This document shows positions 9,194 through 18,007 of a stretch of 47,807 bases of DNA, in pieces. Made by a program: the position numbers and the translations under genes. Under the pieces are notes generated by a model. That model was not told the origin of the DNA. It made no database searches and was given only the letters and a program-made list of their open reading frames with translations. The stretch is from Stenotrophomonas koreensis (lineage in GTDB: Bacteria; Pseudomonadota; Gammaproteobacteria; Xanthomonadales; Xanthomonadaceae): positions 1-47,807 of the forward strand of contig NZ_LDJH01000010.1 in assembly GCF_001431525.1 (NCBI RefSeq). Reading direction: 5' to 3'. Position 1 is the first letter of the stretch. The number at the start of each line of letters is the position of its first letter.

Positions 9194-9326
9194 GCCGGGA
9201 GTGTGTCTGCTGACGGTTGAGGGGCGCAATCCGTGCGACCTGTATCACATTTTCTTAACGACACTGTAGCCCAGGCCCCGGTGCAGAACCTGTCAGGAAG
9301 TCCCCGACAGGTCCTCACTCCGGCGC

Positions 9327-12300
9327 TCAGTCGGCCTTGCCCTCATCGGCGTGCACCCGGAACCAGGCCGCGTACAGGGCCGGCAGGAACACCAGGGTCA
9401 ACACCGTGCCGACCAGCAGCCCGCCCATGATCGAAATGGCCATCGAGCCGTAGAAATCACTGCGCGAGAGCGGAATCATCGCCAGCACCGCAGCCAGTGC
9501 GGTGAGCACGATCGGCCGGAAGCGGCGCACGGTAGCATCGATGATCGCGTGCCAGCGGTCATGCCCGGCATCGATGTCCTGCTGGATCTGGTCAATCAGG
9601 ATCACCGAGTTGCGCATGATCATCCCGGCCAGCGCGATGGTGCCGAGCAGGGCGACAAAACCGAACGGCATCTGGAACAGCAGCAGGAACAGCACCGCGC
9701 CGATGATGCCCAGCGGCGCGGTTACCAGCACCATCGCCGTGCGCGAGAAACTGCGCAGCTGCAGCATCAGCAGGCTGATCACCACCAGCAGGAACAGCGG
9801 CATGCCGGCCTTGATCGAGTTCTGGCCCTTGGCCGAATCTTCCACCGTGCCGCCAACCTCGAGCAGGTAACCGTCCGGCAACGCGGCGCGGATCGGGTCC
9901 AGCGTCGGCAGGATCTGCGCACTCACCTCGGCCGGCAGCACGCCATCGCCGATGTCGGCGCGCACGGTCACCGTCGGCAACCGGTTGCGGTGCCAGATGA
10001 TGCCGTCCTCGAAGCTGTACTGGATCCGGGCCAGCTGGCTCAGCGGCACCGCGGTACCCGAGGTGGTGGGCACGGCCAGCGAATCAATCAACGCCAGCTG
10101 TGCCCGCTCATCGGCCGGGCCACGCATCGCGATGGCGACCTGGCGGTTGCCGTCGCGCAACACGCTGATGTTCTGCCCGGCCAGCGAACTGGCCAGCAGC
10201 TGCGATACCTGCTGGCTGCTGACCCCGAGCACGCGCGCCCGCTCCTGGTCGATCTCCAGGCGCACGACCTTGCTCGGCTCGCTCCAGTCCAGGTTGATGT
10301 TGGTGGCATGCGGGTTTTCGCGCACCCTGGCCGCGACCTGGGCGGCAATGGCCTGGACCTGCGCGGCATGCTCGCCGGAAATGCGGAACTGGATCGGGTA
10401 ACCGACCGGCGGGCCGTTCTCCAGCCGGGTCACCCGCAGCTGCACGTCGGCGAACTGCGGCCGCACGCTGTCCAGCAGCCATTGCCGCACACGCTCGCGC
10501 GCCTTGGTATCGGCGGTGAGCACCACGAACTGGCTGAAGTTGGTGGCCGGCAGCTGCTGGTCCAGCGGCAGGTAGAAACGCGGCGAGCCGGTGCCGACAT
10601 AGGCCACGTAATTGACCACCTCCGGCTGGCTGGCCAGCAGCGCTTCCAGGCGTTTGGCCTGGGCCTCGGTGGCGGCCAGCGAGGCGCCTTCGGCCAGCTC
10701 GATGTCCACCATCAGCTCCGGCCGCGGCGAATCCGGGAAGAACTGCTGCGGCACGAAACGGAACAGCACCAGCGCACCGACGAACAGCCCGACGGTGGCC
10801 GCGATCACCCACCAGCGGCGGCGCAGACAGACGCCCAGGAAAGCGCGGAAACGCTGGTAGAACGCACTCTGGTACGGGTCATGCTCCTGCCCGGGGGCGT
10901 GCTTGGGTGCCAGCCAGTAGGCCAGCGCCGGATGCCGGTCGGCCCAGGCCGCCTTGCGCGCGGCCCAGCGTGCGGCCAGCGAGCCCGGCCGCGGCGCAGC
11001 CTTGGGCCCGTGCAGGTCCGGCAGCATCTTGTCGCCCAGGTACGGGATGAACAGCACCGCGGCAATCCACGACACCACCAGCGCGATGGTCACCACCTGG
11101 AACAGCGAGCGGGTGTATTCGCCGGTGGACGAGGCGGCGGTGGCAATCGGCAGGAAGCCGGCCGCGGTGATCAGGGTGCCGGTGAGCATCGGGAACGCGG
11201 TCGAGGTCCAGGCAAAGCTGGCCGCGCGCACGCGGTCATAGCCCTGCTCCATCTTGGTGGCCATCATTTCCACCGCGATGATTGCATCATCCACCAGCAG
11301 GCCCAGCGCCAGCACCAGGGCGCCCAGCGAGATCTTGTGCAGGCCGATGCCGAACTGCTGCATGACAAAGAAGGTCATCGCCAGCACCAGCGGGATCGAT
11401 ACCGCCACCACCAGGCCGGTACGCAGGCCCAGCGAGAAGAAGCTCACCAGCAGCACGATGATCACCGCCTCGGCCAGCACCTTGACGAACTCACCGACCG
11501 ACTGCTTCACCGCCGCCGGCTGGTCGGACACCTTGTGCAGCTGCATGCCGACCGGCAGGGTCGCCTGCAGGCGGGCAAATTCGGCATCCAGGGTCTGGCC
11601 CAGGCGCAGGATGTCGCCACCGGGTTTCATCGCCACCGCAATGCCGATCGCGTCCTGGCCCATGAAGCGCATCCGCGGCGCGGCCGGGTCGGCATAGCCG
11701 CGCACCACATTGGCGATGTCGCCGAGCTTGATCGTGCGCTCACCGGCACGGATCGGGAAATCGACGATGTCCTGGACCCCTTCGAACTGCCCGCTGACGC
11801 GCAGCTGCACGCGGTCGGAGGCGGTTTCAAAGAAGCTGGTATCGGTTACCGCATTCTGCTGGGCCAATGCCTGCTGCACGCTGGCCGCATCGATGCCCAG
11901 GGTGGCCAGGCGGGTATTGGACAGCTCGACCCAGACCCGCTCCTCCTGCAGGCCGATCAGCTCGACCTTGCCGACATCGGCAATGCGCTGCAGCTGCAGC
12001 TGGATGCGGTCGGCGGTATCGCGCTTGAGTGCGTAATCAAAACCCTCGCCACTGAGGGCGTAGATGTTGCCGAAGGTATCGCCGAACTCGTCATTGAAGA
12101 ACGGCCCGATCACCTCGGCCGGCAGCTGCGCACGGATATCGCCCACGCGCTTGCGCACCTGGTAGAACAGCTCGGGCACCTGGTCCGAGCGCATCGAATC
12201 CTTGGCCATGAAGATCACCTGCGACACGCCCGGGCGCGAGTAGGCCCGGATCATCTCGTACTGGCCGGTGTTCATCATCGCCTTTTCGATCGGCTCGGTG

Positions 12301-12497
12301 ACCAGTTCGGCCACCTGCTCGGCGGCGGCACCCGGCCACTGGGTCTGCACCACCATCGCCTTGAAGGTGAACGGTGGGTCCTCGCTCTGGCTGAGCTGGC
12401 GGTAGGAGCCGATGCCGACGATGGCCACCAGCAGCATCGCAAACAGCACCAGCGGGCGGTTGGCCAGCGCCCATTCGGAAAGATTGAAACGGCTCAC
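9327..12497 (-). CDS. smeP: RND multidrug efflux permease, SmeP-like
   Basis: This 1056-residue inner-membrane resistance-nodulation-division pump exports drugs using the proton gradient. It has the standard RND plan of twelve transmembrane helices, two large periplasmic loops, and the paired aspartates of the proton relay in GLLVDDAIIA at about residue 405. The start is GTG, 3 nt after the smeO stop. The five-gene order with smeO, a TetR regulator, pcm and tolC matches the S. maltophilia smeOP-tolCSm locus, and the name rests on that synteny. A perfect 7-bp dyad (ACCTGTC/GACAGGT, 9288-9312) lies just past the stop but has no T-run. Confidence 0.93.
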   Translation of the reverse strand: MSRFNLSEWALANRPLVLFAMLLVAIVGIGSYRQLSQSEDPPFTFKAMVVQTQWPGAAAEQVAELVTEPIEKAMMNTGQYEMIRAYSRPGVSQVIFMAKDSMRSDQVPELFYQVRKRVGDIRAQLPAEVIGPFFNDEFGDTFGNIYALSGEGFDYALKRDTADRIQLQLQRIADVGKVELIGLQEERVWVELSNTRLATLGIDAASVQQALAQQNAVTDTSFFETASDRVQLRVSGQFEGVQDIVDFPIRAGERTIKLGDIANVVRGYADPAAPRMRFMGQDAIGIAVAMKPGGDILRLGQTLDAEFARLQATLPVGMQLHKVSDQPAAVKQSVGEFVKVLAEAVIIVLLVSFFSLGLRTGLVVAVSIPLVLAMTFFVMQQFGIGLHKISLGALVLALGLLVDDAIIAVEMMATKMEQGYDRVRAASFAWTSTAFPMLTGTLITAAGFLPIATAASSTGEYTRSLFQVVTIALVVSWIAAVLFIPYLGDKMLPDLHGPKAAPRPGSLAARWAARKAAWADRHPALAYWLAPKHAPGQEHDPYQSAFYQRFRAFLGVCLRRRWWVIAATVGLFVGALVLFRFVPQQFFPDSPRPELMVDIELAEGASLAATEAQAKRLEALLASQPEVVNYVAYVGTGSPRFYLPLDQQLPATNFSQFVVLTADTKARERVRQWLLDSVRPQFADVQLRVTRLENGPPVGYPIQFRISGEHAAQVQAIAAQVAARVRENPHATNINLDWSEPSKVVRLEIDQERARVLGVSSQQVSQLLASSLAGQNISVLRDGNRQVAIAMRGPADERAQLALIDSLAVPTTSGTAVPLSQLARIQYSFEDGIIWHRNRLPTVTVRADIGDGVLPAEVSAQILPTLDPIRAALPDGYLLEVGGTVEDSAKGQNSIKAGMPLFLLVVISLLMLQLRSFSRTAMVLVTAPLGIIGAVLFLLLFQMPFGFVALLGTIALAGMIMRNSVILIDQIQQDIDAGHDRWHAIIDATVRRFRPIVLTALAAVLAMIPLSRSDFYGSMAISIMGGLLVGTVLTLVFLPALYAAWFRVHADEGKAD

Positions 12498-12500
12498 GGC

Positions 12501-13622
12501 TCAGTTCCCGTCAGTCGCGGCAGCGGCTGCCGGCGCGGCCTGCAGCGGGCGGTTGTCGCGGTCCACCGCACGCACCTGCTGGCCCGGCTGCAGCAGATGG
12601 CCACCGGCGGCGACCACCCATTGCCCGGGGCTGATTCCGGCCGACAGTTCCGCCCGCTGCGCGCCCCAGCGCGCGACCTGGACCGTGGCGGCCTGCAAAC
12701 TGCCGCTGGCCGGATCGACCAGCATCACCTGTCCCTGTGCCGAACCCGGCTGCCCCTGCACCGCTGCCAACGGCACGCTCAGCTGCTGGCCCGGCCGGGC
12801 CACATACACCCGCGCGCTCTGCCCCAGCGCTACCTGGCCGGCATCAGCGTCCGTCAGCGCCACGCGTGCGGCAAAGCTGCGGGTCTGCGCATCGGCCTCG
12901 GCGGCGATTTCACTGATCGTGGCCGGCAGCCGCTTGTCGGGGGCATTCCACAGCACCACCTCGGCCGCCTGGCCAACGCTGAAACGGCCGATGTCGGCCT
13001 CGGGCAGCGCGATCACCACCTCGCGCCCACTGTCGGCGGCCAGCACCAGCACCGCCTGCCCGGCCGCCACCACCTGGCCAACGTCGATCAGGCGGCTGGC
13101 GATCACGCCATCGGCCGGCGCCAGCAGGCGCGCATAGCCGGCCTGGTTGCGGGCCACCTCCAGGTTGGCGCGCGCCGCATCGGCCTGGGCCTGGGCGGCG
13201 GTGAACGCCGCCTGCTGGGCGTCCAGCGCGCTGCGGCTGACCAGCTGCCCGGCAGCCAGCTGGCGGTAGCGCGCCAGGTCATCGCGCACCCTGGCCAGCT
13301 CGGCCTGCGCCGCCACCTGCTGCGCCTGTGCCGCCTGTGCCTGCAACGCGTAGTCGGACACATCCAGCTCGGCCAGCAGCTGCCCCGCCTTGACCCGCTG
13401 GCCGGCATCGACATGCCGCTTGATCAAGCGCCCGGGCACCTGGAAGGACAATGCGCTTTCCTGGTGGGCACGCACCTGGCCGGCAAAGCCCTGCTCGCCC
13501 CGCGACTGGCCAACCACCTCCACCAGCACTGTCGGCAGCACCGGCGCCGGCTCCGGTTCGGCACGGCAGGCGGCAAGCACGGGCAACAACAGCAGCAACG
13601 AAGACCAGCGAAGGGCAGTCAT
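12501..13622 (-). CDS. smeO: RND efflux membrane-fusion lipoprotein, SmeO-like
   Basis: This 373-residue periplasmic adaptor couples the SmeP permease to TolC. The N-terminus is a lipoprotein signal with lipobox LAAC (Cys about residue 19), so it should be anchored to the inner membrane. It is followed by the biotinyl-lipoyl half-motifs, a long alanine/glutamine-rich alpha-helical hairpin (about 90-165) and beta-barrel domains. It is the first gene of the smeOP operon and is divergent from the TetR regulator gene across a 102-bp control region. Confidence 0.93.
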   Translation of the reverse strand: MTALRWSSLLLLLPVLAACRAEPEPAPVLPTVLVEVVGQSRGEQGFAGQVRAHQESALSFQVPGRLIKRHVDAGQRVKAGQLLAELDVSDYALQAQAAQAQQVAAQAELARVRDDLARYRQLAAGQLVSRSALDAQQAAFTAAQAQADAARANLEVARNQAGYARLLAPADGVIASRLIDVGQVVAAGQAVLVLAADSGREVVIALPEADIGRFSVGQAAEVVLWNAPDKRLPATISEIAAEADAQTRSFAARVALTDADAGQVALGQSARVYVARPGQQLSVPLAAVQGQPGSAQGQVMLVDPASGSLQAATVQVARWGAQRAELSAGISPGQWVVAAGGHLLQPGQQVRAVDRDNRPLQAAPAAAAATDGN

Positions 13623-13680
13623 CAGATCAGATTCCGCAGAAGGTGGGCGGTGGCCGGCGTCGCCGGATTACTGTACCAAG

Positions 13681-13699
13681 CGGTATCGTATAAATACCG
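13681..13699. promoter_or_regulatory. Candidate SmeRo operator
   Basis: CGGTAT-N7-ATACCG is a perfect dyad with an AT-rich centre in the smeO-tetR gap. It overlaps plausible -10 hexamers on both strands, where a TetR repressor would block both transcripts. Further near-symmetric ACCAA and TTGGT arms flank it at 13675 and 13706. It is the only strong dyad in the gap. Confidence 0.5.
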
Positions 13700-13724
13700 A
13701 ACCTGTTGGTCTAGTATTGCCTGC

Positions 13725-14384
13725 ATGTCTGCTACCCGTTCCCCCAGCTCAGTGCCAGCGGCCCGTCAGGGCGGTGGCCCCGGTCGCCCCAAGGACCCGG
13801 GCAAGCGCGAGGCCATTCTCGCCGCGGCCAAGGCGATGTTCCTGGAGCAGGGTTACAGCGGTGCCAGCATGGATGCCATTGCCGCCGCGGCAGGGGTCTC
13901 CAAGCTCACCGTTTACAGCCATTTTGGTGACAAGGACAGCCTGTTCAATGCCGCCGTCCACGCCACCTGCAGCCACCTGGTCCCGGACACCCTGTTTGTC
14001 ACCGACAGCGCGGCACCGCTGCGCGAGCAGCTGCTGGACATCGGCCGTGCCTTTTTTGCCCTGGTCAGCTCGGAAGAAGCACTGGCGACCCAGCGCATCA
14101 TGCTCTCGCCCAGCACCGACGACCACACCCGGCAGCTGTTCTGGCAGGCCGGCCCGGCGCGGATGATCACCGCGCTGAGCAGCGCGCTGGCCCAACGCAC
14201 CGCGGCCAACGAGCTGATCATCGACGACCTCGAGCTGGCCGCGAACCAGTTTTTCTGCCTGGTCAAGGGTGAATTGCACAACCGCATGATGTGCGGCCTG
14301 GTCAGCCCGTTGCCGGCCGAGGTCGCCGAACAGCATGTGGTCAATTCGGTGGATATGTTCATCCGCGCCTACACCCGCCCATGA
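13725..14384 (+). CDS. smeRo: TetR-family regulator of smeOP (SmeRo-like)
   Basis: This is a 219-residue TetR repressor-type protein. After a disordered N-terminus ending in GRPKDPGKR it has the TetR helix-turn-helix (about 25-70: FLEQGYSGASMDAIAAAAGV then KLTVYSHFGDK). The rest is the helical ligand-binding domain. It is transcribed away from smeO and towards pcm and tolC. No Shine-Dalgarno precedes the ATG; instead a TAGTAT hexamer ends 7 nt upstream, which suggests a leaderless mRNA. Its ligand is unknown. Confidence 0.92.
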   Translation: MSATRSPSSVPAARQGGGPGRPKDPGKREAILAAAKAMFLEQGYSGASMDAIAAAAGVSKLTVYSHFGDKDSLFNAAVHATCSHLVPDTLFVTDSAAPLREQLLDIGRAFFALVSSEEALATQRIMLSPSTDDHTRQLFWQAGPARMITALSSALAQRTAANELIIDDLELAANQFFCLVKGELHNRMMCGLVSPLPAEVAEQHVVNSVDMFIRAYTRP

Positions 14385-14517
14385 AACCCTGAACCGACGT
14401 CGGACACGGTGACTTCCGGCACTGCGGGCCTGTTTATTGCCCGGCCAAGCTGTCACTCATCCGCCGCGCCCGCCTTGCCGGTAAAATGACCGGCCCCTGC
14501 GCCTTGGAACCTTTGAA

Positions 14518-15165
14518 ATGACGATCGATTACAACCACGCCCGCGAATTGATGGTCGAGCAACAGATCCGTCCGTGGGACGTGCTCGAGCTGCGCGTGCT
14601 GAAAGTGCTGGCCACCCTGCCGCGCGAGGCCTTTGTGGCCGATGCCTGCAAGGCGCTGGCCTACAGCGATGTCGAGCTGCCGCTGGCCAATGGCCAGAAA
14701 ATGATGAAGCCGGTGATCGAGGGCCGCACCCTGCAGGCACTGAACATCCAGGACGGCGAATCGGTGCTGGAAATCGGCAGCGGCAGTGGTTACCTGGCTG
14801 CCTGCCTGGGCCAGCTCGGCCGGGAAGTGCTGAGCCTGGAAATCGATCCGGCGCAGGCCGCCATTGCCCGTGCCAACCTGGATGCGGCGCACCTGGGTGA
14901 CAACGTACGCATCGAAACCGCCGATGCCCTGCACTGGGATACCGAACGCCGTTTTGATGCGATCGTGGTGACCGCTGCAATGGACCAGCTGCCGTCGGCA
15001 TTCCTGAAGTGGCTGCGCCCGCAGGGCCGGCTGTTCGTGATCCATGGCCGCGCCCCGGCAATGGAAGCGGTACTGATTTCTGCCGAAGGCAAGGTCAGCT
15101 CGCAGTTTGAAACCGAAATCGGCTACCTGCGCGGTGCCGAGCCGGTCGCGCAGTTCTCCCTCTGA
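14518..15165 (+). CDS. pcm: Protein-L-isoaspartate O-methyltransferase family protein
   Basis: This 215-residue cytoplasmic SAM-dependent enzyme belongs to the family that methylates isoaspartyl residues in damaged proteins. Motif I is VLEIGSGSGYLAA (about residues 83-95), with an acidic LEID motif after it. The N-terminus (MVEQQIRPWDV) is the variant seen in proteins annotated Pcm in this order rather than the E. coli sequence, so the substrate should be treated as unproven. TAAAAT (14482-14487) is a possible -10. It lies between smeRo and tolC as in the S. maltophilia locus. Confidence 0.85.
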   Translation: MTIDYNHARELMVEQQIRPWDVLELRVLKVLATLPREAFVADACKALAYSDVELPLANGQKMMKPVIEGRTLQALNIQDGESVLEIGSGSGYLAACLGQLGREVLSLEIDPAQAAIARANLDAAHLGDNVRIETADALHWDTERRFDAIVVTAAMDQLPSAFLKWLRPQGRLFVIHGRAPAMEAVLISAEGKVSSQFETEIGYLRGAEPVAQFSL

Positions 15166-15193
15166 AGCACACTCCATCGCACAGGATGAACCG

Positions 15194-16555
15194 ATGATCC
15201 GCCACTGCCTTGCCATTGCCCTGGCTGCCGCATTGACCCCGTTGACGGCCCAGGCCACCGACCTGCTGCAGGTCTATGACATGGCCCGCAACGGCGACCC
15301 GCAGCTGTCGGCGGCAGAGGCGGATCGTCTGTACACCCGCGAAGGTGCGGTGCAGGCCCGTGCGGCCCTGCTGCCGCAGGTCAATGGCGAGGCCTCGCTC
15401 AACCGGGCCCGTACCGAGCTGGACGGCATCAGCGGCCGCAACACCAGCACCAGCCGTGATTACCGCATCAGCGCCGGCCAGGTGCTGTTTGACTGGAGCC
15501 GGTTCGCCAACCTGCGCGCCCAGCGCCATGTCAGCCGTGCGGCAGACCTGCAGCTGGAAGCGGCCAATGACGAGCTGATCGTGCGCACCGCCGCGGCCTA
15601 TTTCAACGCGCTGGTGGCCATCGAGTCCTACAGCGCCGCGCAGACCAACGAGGCGGCCGCCCGCAAGCAGTTCGACTACGCCGACAAGCGCCTGGAAGTG
15701 GGCCTGGCACCGATCACCGACGTGCATGAGGCACGCGCGCAGTACGACCAGGCACGTGCGGACACGATCCTGTCGCGCAATGCGCTGGAAGATGCCTACC
15801 AGGCCCTGAGCGAGATCACCGGCGCGCCGGTGCGCGACCTGCGTGGCCTGCCGGAGGATTTCACCCCGGTGCTGCCAGCCAACCGGGCCGACATCGAGGC
15901 CCTGGTCGCTGCTGCCGGCAGCGGCAACCCCTCGCTGCTGGCCAGTGCGCAGCAACTGGATGCGGCGCAGGCCGGGGTGTCGGCCGCGCGTGCCGGCCAC
16001 TACCCGACCCTGAGCCTGGGTGCCAGCTGGGGCAAGAGCGCCAGCTGGGGTGACAGCATTGGCGGCGGCAGCCGTACCCCGGACAACACCTCCAACGCCA
16101 TTGGCCTGACCCTGAGCGTGCCGATCTTTGCCGGCGGCGCGGTGCAATCGGGCGTGCGCCAGGCGCTGGCCCAGCGCGACCTTGCCCAGTACGGGATGGA
16201 ACAACAGCGCCGGGCGCTGGACCGCAACACCCGCAATGCCTGGCAGAGCGTGGTGGCCGGGATCAGCGAGGTCGAGGCCCGCCGCCTGGCCGTGGTCTCG
16301 GCCCAGGCCGCCTATGACGCTTCCCAGGTTGGCCTGGAAGTAGGCACGCGCACGGTGCTGGACCTGGTGCAGAACCAGCGCACCCTGTTTGCTGCCCAGG
16401 TCGCCTATGCCCAGGCGCGCTACAACTTCCTGCTCAACCGCCTGCTGCTCAGCCAGGCGGTCGGTGACCTGGACATGGCCGAGCTGGCCGACATCAACCG
16501 CCTGTTGACCGCGCCGGCGCAGGCCCGCCTGCAAGGCGATGACAGCATCGGCTGA
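15194..16555 (+). CDS. tolC: TolC-family outer-membrane efflux channel
   Basis: This 453-residue outer-membrane protein forms the exit duct for RND and other export systems. It has a Sec signal peptide cleaved about AQA-TDLL and two homologous repeats of coiled-coil helices rich in Ala, Gln and Asp (starting DLLQVYDMARNGDP). The start follows AGGA at correct spacing, 28 nt after pcm. The gene is followed by a strong terminator. It probably serves SmeOP and additional pumps, as TolC does elsewhere. Confidence 0.95.
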   Translation: MIRHCLAIALAAALTPLTAQATDLLQVYDMARNGDPQLSAAEADRLYTREGAVQARAALLPQVNGEASLNRARTELDGISGRNTSTSRDYRISAGQVLFDWSRFANLRAQRHVSRAADLQLEAANDELIVRTAAAYFNALVAIESYSAAQTNEAAARKQFDYADKRLEVGLAPITDVHEARAQYDQARADTILSRNALEDAYQALSEITGAPVRDLRGLPEDFTPVLPANRADIEALVAAAGSGNPSLLASAQQLDAAQAGVSAARAGHYPTLSLGASWGKSASWGDSIGGGSRTPDNTSNAIGLTLSVPIFAGGAVQSGVRQALAQRDLAQYGMEQQRRALDRNTRNAWQSVVAGISEVEARRLAVVSAQAAYDASQVGLEVGTRTVLDLVQNQRTLFAAQVAYAQARYNFLLNRLLLSQAVGDLDMAELADINRLLTAPAQARLQGDDSIG

Positions 16556-16575
16556 TACCACCGGCAGGCAACCAC

Positions 16576-16605
16576 AAAAAAGCGGGCCTCAAGGCCCGCT
16601 TTTTT
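16576..16605. terminator. Strong bidirectional rho-independent terminator
   Basis: AGCGGGCC-TCAA-GGCCCGCT forms a perfect 8-bp GC stem flanked by an A-run on the left and a T-run on the right. It can therefore stop transcription from tolC (plus) and from waaA (minus, stop at 16618). Confidence 0.92.
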
Positions 16606-16617
16606 GTTGCCCGCCCG

Positions 16618-17931
16618 TCAGCGCCGGCCAGACGGCGGCTGCGGCTGCGGCAGCCGCGAGGCAATCAAGGCCAGGATCCGGTCCACCGCACCGCGGCCAT
16701 TGGCCACCAGGTCCAGCCCGGCCTGGACCATCGCCTGGCACCGCGCCTGGTCACGCAGCAGCGCATCGAGCAGTTGCTCCACCTGCTGGCGGTCTTCACC
16801 GATCAGCAGCGCGCCGGCCTCGCGCATGCGGCGTGATATCTCGCTGAAATTATGCAGGTGCGGCCCGGTGACCGTGGCCGTGGCCATCGCCGCCGGTTCC
16901 AGCAGGTTGTGGCCGCCGATCGGTTGCAGGCTGCCACCAACAAAGGCCACCGAGGCACAGGCGAAAAAGCCCATCAGCTCGCCCAGGGTATCGACCACGA
17001 ACACCTCGGTATCGGCCAGCGGCCAGCGCTGGGCGGTGCGGGTGGCCACCTGCCAGCCCTGCTCACGCACCAGCGCGGCAACCTTCTCGAAGCGCTCCGG
17101 ATGGCGCGGCACCCACAGCAGCAGCAAGCCCGGGTGCTTGTGCCGCAGCTGCCGGTGGATCTCCAGTACCGCCGCTTCCTCACCCTCGTGGGTACTGGCC
17201 GCAATCCACACCGGACGGCCTGGCGGCACATGCTCGGCAAAGGCCTGGATCATGTCCTGGCGCGCCGGCGCCTTGATGTCGAATTTCAGGTTGCCCAGTG
17301 CGGCAACCTGCTCCGGTGCCGCCCCCAGCTGCACAAACCGCCGGGCATCGTCCTCGGACTGCGCCGCGACGAAGGTCACCGTGCGCAATGCGCGCCGGAT
17401 CAGCGGGCTGAGCAGGCGGTAACCGCGCAGTGAACGCGCCGACAGCCGCGCATTGAGGATGTACACCGGGATCTGCCGCTGCTGGCAGCCGAACAACAGG
17501 TTCGGCCACAACTCGGTTTCCAGGATCAGCGCGATCTGCGGCTGGAACTGGCGCAGGAAACGCGCCACGCAACCGGGCACGTCATACGGCAGGTAGACAT
17601 GGTCCACCGCATCGCCCCACAGCGCGCGCACCCGCTCCGAACCGGTCGGGGTGATCGTGGTGATCACCCAGCGCAGGTCCGGGCGTTGCGCACGCAGCGC
17701 ATTGACCACCGGCGCGGCGGCATTGACCTCGCCCACCGACACCGCATGCAGCCAGACATGCGGCTGCCGCGGCGCCTGCGGGTACAGGGCATAACGCTCG
17801 CCCCAGCGCTGGAAGTATTCACGCACGCGCAGACCGCGCCACATCAGGTGATACACGGTCACCGGCAACAACAGGTACAGCAGCCCCGAATACAGGCCAC
17901 GCAGCAGGACTTCAGCAGGACTTTTACGCAT
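16618..17931 (-). CDS. waaA: 3-deoxy-D-manno-octulosonic acid (Kdo) transferase
   Basis: This 437-residue GT30 enzyme transfers Kdo from CMP-Kdo to lipid IVA on the inner face of the inner membrane. It has an N-terminal membrane anchor (GLLYLLLPVTVYHL), then the family segments VSVGEVNAA, ITTITPTGSERV and ILETELWPN, and C-terminal GGSLQPIGGHNLLEP with the GT-B nucleotide site. The start is the ATG at 17931. It is divergent from lpxL, the next enzyme class in lipid A synthesis, across 76 bp. Confidence 0.96.
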   Translation of the reverse strand: MRKSPAEVLLRGLYSGLLYLLLPVTVYHLMWRGLRVREYFQRWGERYALYPQAPRQPHVWLHAVSVGEVNAAAPVVNALRAQRPDLRWVITTITPTGSERVRALWGDAVDHVYLPYDVPGCVARFLRQFQPQIALILETELWPNLLFGCQQRQIPVYILNARLSARSLRGYRLLSPLIRRALRTVTFVAAQSEDDARRFVQLGAAPEQVAALGNLKFDIKAPARQDMIQAFAEHVPPGRPVWIAASTHEGEEAAVLEIHRQLRHKHPGLLLLWVPRHPERFEKVAALVREQGWQVATRTAQRWPLADTEVFVVDTLGELMGFFACASVAFVGGSLQPIGGHNLLEPAAMATATVTGPHLHNFSEISRRMREAGALLIGEDRQQVEQLLDALLRDQARCQAMVQAGLDLVANGRGAVDRILALIASRLPQPQPPSGRR

Positions 17932-17994
17932 CGGCCAAGGATACGGGAGCCGGCCGCCTACGCCCATGCCAACCCATACCCGGGCCGCTGCGCG

Positions 17995-18000
17995 TAAAAT
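17995..18000 (+). promoter_or_regulatory. -10 hexamer TAAAAT before lpxL (possible leaderless start)
   Basis: TAAAAT ends 7 nt before the lpxL ATG, and no Shine-Dalgarno lies between them. Transcription would begin at or next to the start codon. No convincing -35 is visible. Confidence 0.4.
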
Positions 18001-18007
18001 CATCGGC

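Noticed and set aside
6251..9229. Start of the diguanylate cyclase gene at the TTG at 9229
   Set aside because: It would put 12 residues before the signal peptide and has no ribosome-binding site. The ATG at 9193 gives a normal signal sequence.
9351..14384. Plus-strand open frame of more than 1,600 codons across smeP, smeO and smeRo
   Set aside because: It is the antisense shadow of smeP and smeO. Only its last 219 codons (the TetR protein) make sense. The rest is Gln/His/Arg-rich low-complexity translation typical of high-GC antisense frames.
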